Assembly (NCBI GenBank): GCA_014529385.2 | Contig: CM043963.1 | Coordinates: forward strand, 104,574,912-104,638,911 | Direction: 5' to 3' | Source of the DNA: Adiantum capillus-veneris | Taxonomy: Eukaryota; Streptophyta; Polypodiopsida; Polypodiales; Pteridaceae | DNA length: 64,000 bases | Shown here: one piece after another, positions 35,968 through 46,800 of the stretch | Numbering within the stretch: position 1 is the stretch's first letter | Layout of the letters: each line of letters opens with the position of its first letter | The notes under the pieces: model-generated | Told to the model about the DNA's origin: nothing | The model's input: the letters and a program-made list of their open reading frames with translations, nothing else | The model's database searches: none | Position numbers and translations under genes: made by a program

Positions 35968-38912
35968 AGGAAATGGGAGCTAAGCCGAATTGCTGCGATA
36001 GTGCGTATCGCGGACAAGGGAATAGGCTCAAGCATGTAAGTGTGAGTACGGTTTCCTCTCTCAGCGAAGAACATGGTTTTGTAGTTGGGGGAAATATAGG
36101 TGGTGTAATGTATGAAGCGTGACCCACCGGATTTCTCCCAAGCCGTAATACATTGGCGTTGTAGAAAAGCTTCATTCACTTGAGAGTCAATTGAAGTATC
36201 ATGTAGCAAGTGTAATGCATCCCATCTCCCAAACCACTTCTTTATGTCTTGCATCCATCCCGTGCTCAAGATCTTGCTTTTATGCGTCTTTTGAACTTTT
36301 TTGCTTGCTTCCCATGCAATTGTAGGAAGTCGATGTGAGGGGTTTTGACGCATCTTTATCATGTACTCCACAACCCTTTCCATGCCCATAACCTCAATTG
36401 GAAGAGATCCCGACTCAAGAAGTAGGAGCATATATGGTGTTTGTATCTTAACTTGGATAAAGTTTGTAAGAAAACGCTTTTGGACATTCTCAAACTCTTT
36501 CCAAGTAGACTTTGAGATGCTCCCGCCCCACACTTCAACTCCATAAAGAAGAACCGGTGTCACCAATGCATCAAAAAGATACTTCTTGAGAACCCAACAC
36601 TTGATGTTTTCCGCATTACACATGTTCTCAAATGCATAATATGCTCTCTTTCCCGCTTCCAAACGACGCATAGCACATTCATGCCACTTGTGATTGGATG
36701 GAACCTCAAGGCCAAGGTACTTAAAGCTCTCAACAACTTCAAGTGTCTCGTTGTTGTACACAATGCATGGCTTCTCCTTATGGTTGGTTTTCACAAGCAT
36801 AACCTTTGTTTTGGATTCATTTACAATCAGCCCACTATGCAAGCAAAAGTTCTCAAGGACAACCATAAGCTTTTGTGCATCTTCTAAAGTGTGTGCTAGA
36901 AGCACTACATCATCCGCATACAACAAAAGCATGCTTACCGCATTGCAAATAGTGACCTCTTCAATGACTTCTTCTTGCATAAATTCAAGTACCATTTGTT
37001 CCAATTGATCGATGCATAGAACAAAGAGAGTTGGTGACAATGGACATCCTTGTTTAACCCCAATAGTGCTTACAAAAATTTCTGAAATTTCTCTTCCCAT
37101 GCGCAATTGACAAATCACCTTCTCATAGATTCGAGAAACCGCAAGCATAAACTCACTTGGCACTTGGAGTTCTTCCATCCTTCTCCACAAATTGTTACGT
37201 GGAATCATATCAAAGGCTTTCTTAAAGTCCACAAAACAACAATACAATCGCTTGCCTTTCAACCGACTTTCCTCCATGAGAACACGAAGAGTGACAAGAT
37301 GATCAATGGTGCTATGGCATTGACGAAAACCCGCTTGTCCCTTTGCACGCTTGTCATTCTCTTCAGCCCAATCACTCAATTTCATCTCCATTATGCACCC
37401 AAATAACTTTGCCATAAGAGACCCAATCATTATAGTCCGGTAGTTGCTTACATTCTTTACATCCCCTCCTTTATGCAAAGGCTTAACCCAATTAGTACTC
37501 CAATCATAAGGCATACCATGTTGAAGTGCAAGGTTGAACATATCACACATCCACTCATGGGTAAAATCTCCCGTCCATTTGATCATCTCCGGCTTGATAC
37601 CTTGAAGATCTCCCGCTTTGCGAGTGGCCAACTTTTCAAGCCCACCGCATACATCCTCAATAGTAAAGAAAGATGGCATAAATGGGAGTGAACCATAAAA
37701 TGGCATTTTTTCAGTATTTGCTTGCTCATATAATTGCCTAAAATGTGTGTACATATCCACTAGACTCAAGTTACCAAAATTCTCAACCTGCTTGCCTCTC
37801 AAGTTTGTCCAAAATCTTCCACATGCATGTGCCTTTTCTTGGACTTGAAATTCTTGTTGCTTTACTTCCCATCTTCTTCTCTTCTTTTGAATCAATGCCT
37901 TGTATGTATGCAAATGACTTTGATAGTTGTCTTTGTCCATAGTTGCATCAAGCTTTATCAAGGACTTTCGAGCATCTTGACATTCTTTATCAAACCACCT
38001 TTTGCGTGATCTATCTTTGTTGATACCATGGAGATGCTTTATGGCAAAGCATTCTTCCGCACAAAAACAAATAGCTTTCTTGAAAGCTTTGCATTTAGTT
38101 TCCAATGGTGCATCACATTGAAGCTTTGTCATCCATAATTTTTGCTCAACCATTTCAATGTACATTGGTGCCCGTTTGAAATCCATACATAGTGATAACT
38201 TCTCTTTCCTTTGGCTGAGATTATCATGCTTAGTTGCTTCTCCACATGAAAGGTCAATACATAAGGTGCGATGGTCGGATTCTGGGGTCCATTGACCAAA
38301 CATAAAACTCTTTATGCGATACATGATGGCTTCAGAGAGTAGCATATAGTCAATCACACTATCCCCATTATGTCTCCTACATGTAAATCCATTGGTTCCA
38401 CTCCACAAAGATACACCATTGGCAATGAGCATATCCGTGCTATTACACATGTGTAAAAGTAACTTTCCATAGTGATCCGGCTCTTTCTCATCCATTGAAG
38501 TACGATCATACAAGTGAACTTCCTCCAACTCCCTTGAAATGTATGGCATATCAAATTGTTGAGTATCATGTTGCAATGTTTTTGTGCGAGCATTCATATC
38601 CCCAAATACAATAACATCACCTTCACCTTTGAAATAAGCAATGTCCTCTTCCAAATCAGAAAATGGTTGATCTCTATCCATGCAAGCATAAAAGGGAGAA
38701 TCATGATGAGGAATGTAGCAACCGGCTACAAAAATGGGTGCTCTTTTTGGTGTCATAATTTTCAGCCATACATAACGTTTGTACTTGTCATCTTTCACAA
38801 TTGATACAAAATCTTCCAATCCTTTCTTAACCATACATGCTAACCCTCCTTGTCCTCTTCGTTGCTTGAGATTCTTTGACCACATCAATGAATGTACATT
38901 GTAATCCTCCAA
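35964..38912 (-). CDS. LINE ORF2 protein: endonuclease and reverse transcriptase
   Basis: 982 codons open from the first ATG. The coding frame really extends upstream to about 39072, since FWNCNGYPWNAG and LLVETWEH, the first two motifs of the APE endonuclease, lie there behind one TAA at 38982-38984. Inside the ORF: GDMNA (104-108) and S-D-H (212-214) complete the endonuclease, which nicks target DNA. RT motifs follow: LHKGGDVKNVSNYRTI, QAGFRQCHSTIDH, FVDFKKAFD with catalytic Asp 562, GVKQGCPLSPTLF, and YADD at 665-668 with Asp 667 and 668. FKYLGLEV then marks the thumb. All RT catalytic residues are intact. The protein would prime reverse transcription at the nicked target. Confidence 0.93.
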   Translation of the reverse strand: MEDYNVHSLMWSKNLKQRRGQGGLACMVKKGLEDFVSIVKDDKYKRYVWLKIMTPKRAPIFVAGCYIPHHDSPFYACMDRDQPFSDLEEDIAYFKGEGDVIVFGDMNARTKTLQHDTQQFDMPYISRELEEVHLYDRTSMDEKEPDHYGKLLLHMCNSTDMLIANGVSLWSGTNGFTCRRHNGDSVIDYMLLSEAIMYRIKSFMFGQWTPESDHRTLCIDLSCGEATKHDNLSQRKEKLSLCMDFKRAPMYIEMVEQKLWMTKLQCDAPLETKCKAFKKAICFCAEECFAIKHLHGINKDRSRKRWFDKECQDARKSLIKLDATMDKDNYQSHLHTYKALIQKKRRRWEVKQQEFQVQEKAHACGRFWTNLRGKQVENFGNLSLVDMYTHFRQLYEQANTEKMPFYGSLPFMPSFFTIEDVCGGLEKLATRKAGDLQGIKPEMIKWTGDFTHEWMCDMFNLALQHGMPYDWSTNWVKPLHKGGDVKNVSNYRTIMIGSLMAKLFGCIMEMKLSDWAEENDKRAKGQAGFRQCHSTIDHLVTLRVLMEESRLKGKRLYCCFVDFKKAFDMIPRNNLWRRMEELQVPSEFMLAVSRIYEKVICQLRMGREISEIFVSTIGVKQGCPLSPTLFVLCIDQLEQMVLEFMQEEVIEEVTICNAVSMLLLYADDVVLLAHTLEDAQKLMVVLENFCLHSGLIVNESKTKVMLVKTNHKEKPCIVYNNETLEVVESFKYLGLEVPSNHKWHECAMRRLEAGKRAYYAFENMCNAENIKCWVLKKYLFDALVTPVLLYGVEVWGGSISKSTWKEFENVQKRFLTNFIQVKIQTPYMLLLLESGSLPIEVMGMERVVEYMIKMRQNPSHRLPTIAWEASKKVQKTHKSKILSTGWMQDIKKWFGRWDALHLLHDTSIDSQVNEAFLQRQCITAWEKSGGSRFIHYTTYISPNYKTMFFAERGNRTHTYMLEPIPLSAIRTIAAIRLSSHFL

Positions 38913-39074
38913 GCCGTTAATCCTTTGTGTATCATGCTCCCAAGTTTCAACAAGAAGTACAACATCGGCTTTGCTTGTTAGTTAATCAATGCCAACCCCC
39001 GCATTCCATGGGTATCCATTACAATTCCAAAAGCATATTTTCAATTGTAACTCGGTCTCATAGGTCACGCATCC

Positions 39075-40024
39075 CTATTTTCTTGAGAGACTTTTCTCCT
39101 CCTTGGGCACATTTTCTTCATGAGAGATCTCCTTGTTTTTATTATTCTTTTCCTCATATGCCTTGCGACGCATATTTTGTTGCTTAATAGTGCGATCTTC
39201 ACATACAAAACATTTTGTATCCCTCAAATAGATCCAACTATTATCAAGGATAATCTTTCGCTTGGTCTCATCCGGCATGGTGCATACAATTGGCCGTTCT
39301 CCCGAGCGAGGAGCTCCTTGCTTCCCCACTCTATGTGCTCCATAGACCATAACTCCGGACATGCCAAAGTGGGTTTTGAAGAAATTTTCAATAACAATGG
39401 CAAGAGAAGGAGGTGTCTCTAACTTCTCTTCGGGAATTCCACGAATAACAATGTTCTTGGAACGTCGCTCCCGTTCCTTCAACTCCTCCACATCCACATT
39501 CTCAACATTCTTTGTTGAACCATAGCTTGCATGAGTGAGGAATTAGAAACCACATTGCTACCACATACATCAGCCCAAGACTTGTTTGTGCATACATTTT
39601 TCATGTCGCATACATCCCGGCTCATAGTGTCAAATTTCTCCTCTTTCAATACATGGTCATGCTCTACTTTGCTCATCCGCTCCTTCAAAGCATTCAAGTC
39701 CACAAGAGAGCGTTTACATTCCTTGACTTCCTCTTCAAGTTGCATCAAACGTGTTGTTTGCATCTCAAGTGTCCTCTTGAGATTCTCATTCTCAACCACA
39801 AGTACCCTTAGTGTGCCATTCTCCATTGCAAGTGCTCGTAAGTCTTCGCCTTGTTTGTTTACGGTCTCTTGCAATGATACCAAGTACGCCATGATCATGG
39901 TTTTCGATGTCGTTGGTTGGGTGGTTGTGTTGCTATCTCCACACTTAGGAGATTTTGGATCATTTTCCACAATGGTTGTGGACCTTGTTGAAGAAGAAGA
40001 ACCCTTGCGAGTGCCGGAAGACAT
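39075..40024 (-). pseudogene. LINE ORF1 protein (coiled coil plus RRM-like), one frameshift
   Basis: The first piece (40024-39479) starts MSSGTRKGSSSS and has a Leu/Glu/Lys heptad region at about residues 50-140, a trimerisation-type coiled coil. The second piece (39497-39075) starts after a shift near 39490-39525 and reads SKNIVIRGIPEE, VMVYGAHRVGKQ and NMRRKAYEEK. This matches the RRM-like RNA-binding domain plus C-terminal domain of LINE ORF1 proteins. The role is packaging LINE RNA into ribonucleoprotein. The piece ends in TAG at 39075, and that frame is the same as ORF2, with no ATG before the endonuclease motifs. Confidence 0.85.
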
Positions 40025-40251
40025 TGTATGTAAAATAGGAGATGAGAATCAATTTTGTTGAACCTGTTCACTTCGGAAATGCTGCTATAGAAACGCCTTC
40101 CGTAACTCTGAAAATTTCTGTCTTTACATCAATGCGTAGAGGACTTTGTGCTCTTCGATTGAGGCTATAGATCACCCAAATCGGAATTCGGATGAAGAAG
40201 TTATGATCAAAAGAGTGGACTGCTGTCTACTAGGTCAAAAAAACGGCTGCG
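40025..40251 (-). other. LINE 5' UTR
   Basis: About 227 bp between the ORF1 start and the poly-T/(AG)n boundary. The minus strand begins with an A-rich run. Confidence 0.6.
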
Positions 40252-40272
40252 TTTTTTTTTTTTTTTTTTTTT

Positions 40273-40315
<43 letters not shown>
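40252..40315. repeat. Poly-T plus (AG)n at the LINE 5' end
   Basis: 22 T followed by 42 bp of AG. Confidence 0.98.
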
Positions 40316-40319
<4 letters not shown>

Positions 40320-42089
40320 GCGGTGGCATGGGCGGCGATGAGGCGGTTGAGCACGGTGGCAGTGGTTGCTCCTTCTTTCTTGTGACATAAGATCCTTCAT
40401 GACGGAAGCTTTCAGCGATGAGTAACACACCATTGCCCCTTTCAGCTTGATAGGACTGTCTAGTTACATTCATGGCTCGCACATGGTGTTTTGGCAAGTT
40501 CTTAGCCTTTGACATGTGCGGCAAAGCGCACAAGCTCTATTTTAATCAAAGGAGTTTTTCCTCTCCACGGTAGCAAAGGTATGCCTAAATCCCTTCTTAA
40601 AGAAGAATTTTTTAATCATTTATACACTATTGCATGAGCATTTTTCACTACACTAGCATATTCACTCTTAGAAACTTTGTTTTTTTGTGTGCTTACACTA
40701 GTATGGATGGAAGGGTTTCACTCTTGCATAAACACTCAAAGGAAGTTTCATAATTGTTTGTCTCAAGATTGCAAGTTGGTGCATTCCAAAGTTTCGTGTT
40801 TACCACGCATAGATCACACCAAATCAAAACTCATTGTAGAAAGCATATGCATTAGAAAGACAATGGGTATAGGAGGACCTCTTTATTTGGAAGTTTAAGG
40901 AAGTCAAACCTTTAGTATTAAGAAAGTAATCAAAGGAGAGTTTTTGAATTCAAATAGACAAAATGGCTAGTTTATTTGAATTCAAAGTTCACCCCAAAAT
41001 GGAATTTGAAATCTAGCATGTAAAAAGCCATATTATGTAGCATATCTATGGAAAGAGCTCAATGTGTAGATTGCAGATCTATGATCTCTGCATGATATGT
41101 GCTTAAATCGGAGATCATATGTGGAAGTTATGGAAGGTCAAAAATCATAAAATTTTCCACCTCTCTTTTGGGGGGGAAAGTGCATCTTTGACCACTCTTA
41201 CATATCTCTTACACACCCACCATTCTTGCACACATGACGTACGCCTATTTGTCAAAATGTTAATCACCCCCATAAACTCATGGAAAATAAAGAGGCCCTT
41301 CTATACCCCATCCTCTTCCTAATGGCATTGTTCATTTTAAGAACTTGGCTACTTTCAAGTTTGTTTTGCAATTTAGAAGGGGGGGAGTAAGGGGATAGAT
41401 TCACAAAAGTGATGTCCATGTTGCTTCAACATAAAACTCCCATCTCTTCCATGCAGATGCCCCATGGATGGAAAATGATGCAAAGGGACCAAAATGGGAT
41501 TCATTGAAGTCGGGGTTAACTTGAAACTTACCTCAAGACAAAACATTAACTTCCAAGAGATTACTTGTTTTCTTAAGGTCTTTTTTGAGTGAAAATTAAA
41601 AGGAAATAGGAACTACGGGATTATAAATCAAATGAACCTAATCTAAATTTCAACTAGGATTAGAAAATTTATCGAGAAGATTTGACATGGATAGCCCTAG
41701 CATAACATAAAAGATTTAAGTGTGAACTTTGTCCTACATGTTTTGAGAAGGCCGGCACACGTGTTTACCTGTGGGATGCAACAAGGGATGGTTCTTTTTG
41801 GGTAGGATTGATAAACGTTGGTTTAAGTTTTGAGCTTGGATTCATTCAGTGCCCTAGAAATGGGATTAAATGGGAGTGAGTCCTTGCTGGGTGATAGGGA
41901 CCAGCGGATGCGTCTAGAAATCGACCTAGTTTGGGTAGGCGTGATGCGGACGGAAAAAAGGAGGAAGGAAAATGGATCCATGAAGGGATCATGATAAGGG
42001 AGGAGGATGTGATTTGATTAAGGAAATCATCTAATTGTTTGATAAAAAGGAACCTTGAAAAGGCTACGAACCTAAATGGACTATTCCAA
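40316..42089. other. Intergenic; nothing recognised
   Basis: The first 200 bp may be the rest of the LTR cut at 35545. No gene homology occurs in the remainder. Open frames are short. Confidence 0.4.
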
Positions 42090-43005
42090 TGTTGGGAGTT
42101 GCATCGTTGCATAGCTTCAATGACCAACAAAATTATCAATCCGGAGGGATGAGCTACCCGGCTAGAGCATGGAAACACTCACACGATTAGTGAGCTAATC
42201 ATGGCAATACGAATGGTGACTCTACAAGGTGAGATTCTCGGCCTATGGAGGAGCTAAGACACAATGATGGACAATCTCCATATCCACTTTCCATCACCTC
42301 CAATCAACCCATTTACACACACTAATGATTGCAAGACGCACACAACACTAATACTATCGTGCAACACACTAATTGCAAGCACACACACATAGATCTATCA
42401 AGCACCACACTCCAATCAAACCTACATGCACACACAAGAGGAAAATCACACAAGATTAGAGCAGGATTAACCACTAATTGGTTATGATCTAGCTAATCAA
42501 AGCATCATTACCAATCACTAGAAGCATGAGAGAGGCATAGTGAGAGAGAATGAAGCATTGATTAGTGTTAATCAAGTCACATGAGCAAGGAGAAGCTCAA
42601 GGACTCCATAGCCACACACCTCAAGAGTTCTCACCAATGAGTGCTCTCAACAATGAGCTTGAGAACCCTAATTTCTTTTACACACTGCCTTATATACCTA
42701 TGGTAAAAAATATGAAATGTCCGAGCGTCCAAGGCGTTTAGGGCTCCACCACTTACTAAATCTACTACTTAGACACATTAATTGACTGTTCTTTACAGAT
42801 TGGAACTCCCATTGAGTCCCTAACACATTAAAAATATTACAATGGCTTGAAATAAATCGAGAATTTACAATACATTACCATTTTGGAAAAATGTAAAAAA
42901 TGTGTAACTCTAATCTTTACTACTTCTTCATGTTGATATTTGATGTGCATTTGTATATCTTTGATCTTTAGCAGCTTTTGTTAACTGACGTTGACTCATT
43001 TAACA
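42090..43005 (-). repeat. 3' LTR
   Basis: 916 bp. It aligns throughout with 50208-51150. The right copy has a short local duplication (GATGAGCTA twice near 50268-50292) and other small changes. Confidence 0.9.
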
Positions 43006-43017
43006 TTCCCCCCTTTC
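43006..43017 (-). promoter_or_regulatory. Polypurine tract
   Basis: The minus strand reads GAAAGGGGGGAA directly before the LTR TG. Confidence 0.85.
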
Positions 43018-45468
43018 GATTTTAGTGCTCGTCCTTGGGCACTATTGAAAAGTGTCTGTGGAGGCTGTGGAAGGTTTTTGAATGGTTGTTGATGGGTTGA
43101 TTGTCTTTATTTGTTGTTGAATTTGTTGATGAGGTTCAATTTGCTGCAGCATCTTCATTGGTCCAAATATGTCTGTTGTGAGAGACGATATTGCATTTGT
43201 CCGTTGTAATAGCATCATGATGAGGCTTCTATTTATTTATGAAAAGTATGTACAAGGGAAGTAGAATGATGAGGTTCTAAATTAGGGTCTAATACCTGGA
43301 TGACCAAAGGGAAAAAACCCAGCGGGAAAAAAGTACCTTTGGGATACGCGCATTATTGGAGTACTTATTAGCATGGGAAATATTAATAAAGTAATCAAGA
43401 GATTATTTGTTGATAGATATAGAATTAAACAATGTGACATCCATGGAAGTTTACTGGGCCGACGCCAATTTGCCAAGGTCAACACCAAGCGAAGAGGAGC
43501 GTTGGGCAGTCACCAAGCCTCCTATTTGCTCGGTATTGATATCACATGTAATGACTTTAACACCAAGGTGAACACCAAGCGATAGGGAGCGTTGGGCAAT
43601 CACCAAGCTTCCTATTCACCCAGTATTGACTCCAATGTATGACTTTTCTTTCCGTTGTTGGTTATCATGCCCCAATGTCTTTGCTGTCGCTTATAATGGC
43701 TTTAACACCAAGGTCAACACCAAGCGATAGGGAGCGTTGGACAGTCAGCAAGCTTCCTTGACTCAACTGCATAACTTATCTTATTCACCCAGTATTGACT
43801 CCAGTGCATGACTTGTCAGTTAGCATGACATTGGTTTTCCTGTTGTAGTCCACTCAAGGTGCATAGGTGGTAGCAAAAAGAGTGTATAATGCATATGTCC
43901 AATAATGGGACATTCTATTTATGCATACACAAAAATGCATGGAAAACAGTATACTATGCAAGAAATATTTTGAGAGGTTCTTCAGGAAGATGGTGTAGCT
44001 ATAAAAGAATATGAAATGGCTTTGCAAGCTGGCACCCCTTTAAGAATTGTTTTTGTTGACAAGGATATGTGCTCTCATCTTACTGTGCAATGTTTGGAAA
44101 ACAATATGCTGTGCAAGAAAGATTTTGAGAGGTTCTTCAGAAAGATGGTGTAGCTATAAAAGAATATGACATGGTTTTGCAAGCTGACACCCCTTTAAGA
44201 ATGGTTTTTGTTGATGAGGATATGTGCTCTCATCTTATTGTGCACTATGCGTGAGTGTGGGACTCTATGAAACTCCACCATTTGTAAGTTAATAGACTTT
44301 GACTCTTATGCTCATCTCATCCAGCATGAGTGATATAACTTAGATATGCTCAACTCTTCCAGCTTGACATAAGCCTAATGACTATGACTCCTAGCATAGA
44401 GTTTAACATGACTTGAAGCTTTGGGACTAATGCATTACTCATTTTATGGCTTAGCAGCTCAACTCTGACTATGCCAATGAGTGTTTTTTGCACCCTAGCA
44501 ACTTGACTCAGGTAAAAGTAAGCTTGAACCCTCAAAAAGAGGATTAGTGAAGGACCAAGTTGGCATTGAAGGTTTCTTTTGCCATACCTGTTTTATCTTC
44601 TTTGAATCTATTTTCACATTGGTTGGGTGGTTCTTCTTTGACTGTGAAGACTCCATTATATGTTTTATTCTTCAATTAGACATGTTGATAAGAGTTTGTG
44701 ATGTTGTTGTAGGCCTCTGATCACTGTCGGCATTTGGCTTTTGACTAGGAGCATTAGAAGACTTAGGAATCCAAATCTCTTGATGACCTTTGTATCTCCT
44801 TTTTTTGACTTTGTTGAGATGTAGGTCTTGTTGGGTTCTTGAGATCTTCATGCACGTTTGGTGTAGTTGTATTTGGCTTGTGGTTAACTAGTATCCAAAT
44901 ATTTGTACAACCTTTGTAAAATCCTTGTCTAAGAGGAAGATCCTTTGAGATCCGTCTCTATTCAATATCGTCTTGTGAGGTGTGGTAGACTTCAGCATCT
45001 TTCAATGGTGTTCTATTGTATACCCGCTTCTTAGGTATCCTGGAATATTATCGAGGTTGATACCTTGTGGGACTTCTTTCTTGGAAGGGACTTGATGTTA
45101 CTTCATATGTCCTAACCTGCAGTTTTGGTACCCATATCTGTATGTTACCTCTATAGTAATCCTATTCTTTTAAGCTCCATTGTTTGGCTTTTTGTGTTGA
45201 TTTCCTGTCTTTAATGCAGACCAGATCATTGACTTTGACTAAACTACTCGGAACAAACACTTGCTTGACTATCTTTTTCTTTCTTGAGTACTTTGGTTGA
45301 AATATCTTTGCTTTTCTGGGTGTCTCCTTAGAGGTTTTAGTTGGGTTAGCAATTCACTTGAAGTTTTGAAAGTCTGACTTGCTTGAAGAAGATCCATGAG
45401 GGTTCTTTGATGTAGAGGCATATGCTGTCACACCTTCTGTGCTAATCAATGGAAGGTCCACTTTAGCT
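43018..45468 (-). other. Element interior downstream of protease, with tandem repeats
   Basis: No pol domain was recognised. Three units beginning GGT[CG]AACACCAAGCG lie at 43477, 43568 and 43712. A two-copy tandem duplication of 155 bp spans 43941-44250 (GGAAAACA..TGCAAGAAA..GAGAGGTTCTTCAG). Confidence 0.6.
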
Positions 45469-46800
45469 TTACCTTTGTGTGTCTGCAAGATTTATCTTTG
45501 ATTCTTGTAACTTTTGCAACTCGGAATCTAGCATTAATGATACCTGTAAATGTTGTTGGCTACCTCTTGGAAAAGAGAGTTTTAGCATTGTATCTTCTTT
45601 GTAGGCCTTGTGTTGATCTAACCACTGTCCAAGGATGACATCTGCATGCATATCTTTTGAAGGCTTTATTTGAAACTTTACCTTTTTGTACAATTTTCCT
45701 TTTTGGTCTATATAGTGTGCATATGAATTATGTGTACCACATACAATGCTAACAACATTCTGTTTGATGTGTCCCTTAGACTCGTGAATGATTGCATGCT
45801 TGTTGTGGCAGTGGATGCAATTCATTTGCAAACCTAACAGTCTTTTCTACAATCTGTGATATCTGGACACCTTGACCAAATTCATGCAAGAATTTCTTGT
45901 TCAAAGAATCAATTTTAAGCTTTTCAGGTACCTGTGCATCTTTATGCTCATTTTGAACTTGCAGTACTTTTACTGGTGTTTCTAATGGTAATGCAGAATC
46001 ATCCGATTGCATTAAAAGTGAAGAGTTAGATGCACTTACATTGAGATTCGCATTTCAAATTTTTTATGTACCTTGGTTGGCAGTTGATGTGTCCTTGTTG
46101 TTTGGATTTGTTGGGCAATCTTCAGAAAAATGTCCACCTTTTTTTCCACAATCTAAGCAATACACCATGATTGGTGTTATTTCATTTGGTTCTGTCATGT
46201 CAAGCTCTAGCTGAGAAGTTTTTGCTTCTATGCGACCAAGTTGTCAGCATCTTCTTTTAAAACACTGAGCATCAAGTTGTAGAATGCTCCCCTCCCTCTT
46301 GACCTTTGTACCATCTTTGGCTTGGTTCTCCAATTAGATTGGCTTCTATTGGTTCATCTATTGGATCTTGCAATTTTGGGTCTCGACTATAGATCTGACC
46401 ATTGTAATCCATGTACAATGACCCTGATTGCATATGTACCAACTGTATGTTTTGCTGACTTGTGCAGATTTCTGGATAACCACTTGGGTTGACTTTCTGA
46501 ACTTCTATCTGTACTTCATCTTGGAGCTTGGAATACTTGGCTCCACTAAAGTTTGTGAACATTTGGGAGTTTTCTTAATCTAGCTTTACTCTGATCAATA
46601 GGATCTTTGTGCTGCTTTTGCTGCTCATCAAGTATCTATGGCCTTTTGAATATGCATATAAGACTTTATCTCCATTGTAGCCATATAGCTGTAAAATCTG
46701 CTCTATTGCAGTTGTGCATGTGTTGCCACTGCTACTGGCTTGCTCGGTTGTACTTGAACTCTCGGCTCGACTTGAGTCCAGGTTGGCTGGTTCTGTAAAA
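45469..46800 (-). pseudogene. Gag/protease remnant of the large LTR element
   Basis: Reading leftward: a Ser/Thr-rich segment near 46790-46700; a frame 46562-46272 with LVHMQSGSLYMDYNGQIY; a zinc knuckle at 46159-46115 with the spacing C-x2-C-x5-H-x4-C (one residue longer than usual); and frames 46012-45776 and 45831-45469. The last contains ADVILGQWLDQHKA, the typical end of Ty3/gypsy proteases. The protease active-site triad reads V-C-G instead of D-[ST]-G. Frameshifts separate the parts. Confidence 0.6.

Larger units (their letters stand above)
35655..40251 (-). mobile_element. Nearly complete non-LTR retrotransposon (LINE, APE type)
   Basis: A minus-strand element of about 4.6 kb, comprising a 5' UTR, an ORF1 with coiled coil and RRM-like domain, and an ORF2 with endonuclease, reverse transcriptase and a C-terminal zinc-binding segment. 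Known damage is small: one frameshift in ORF1, one stop near the ORF2 start and one frameshift near the ORF2 end. Both ends touch (GA)n tracts (35546-35640 and 40274-40315), so it may have entered a GA microsatellite. It is not the source of the LINE fragment at 8.8-10.8 kb. Confidence 0.9.

Noticed and set aside
39531-40061. 176-codon plus-strand ORF
   Set aside because: Antisense to the LINE ORF1 coding sequence.
43941-44250. Second LTR pair
   Set aside because: The two 155-bp copies are directly adjacent, lack TG..CA ends and lie inside a larger element, so they are a tandem duplication.
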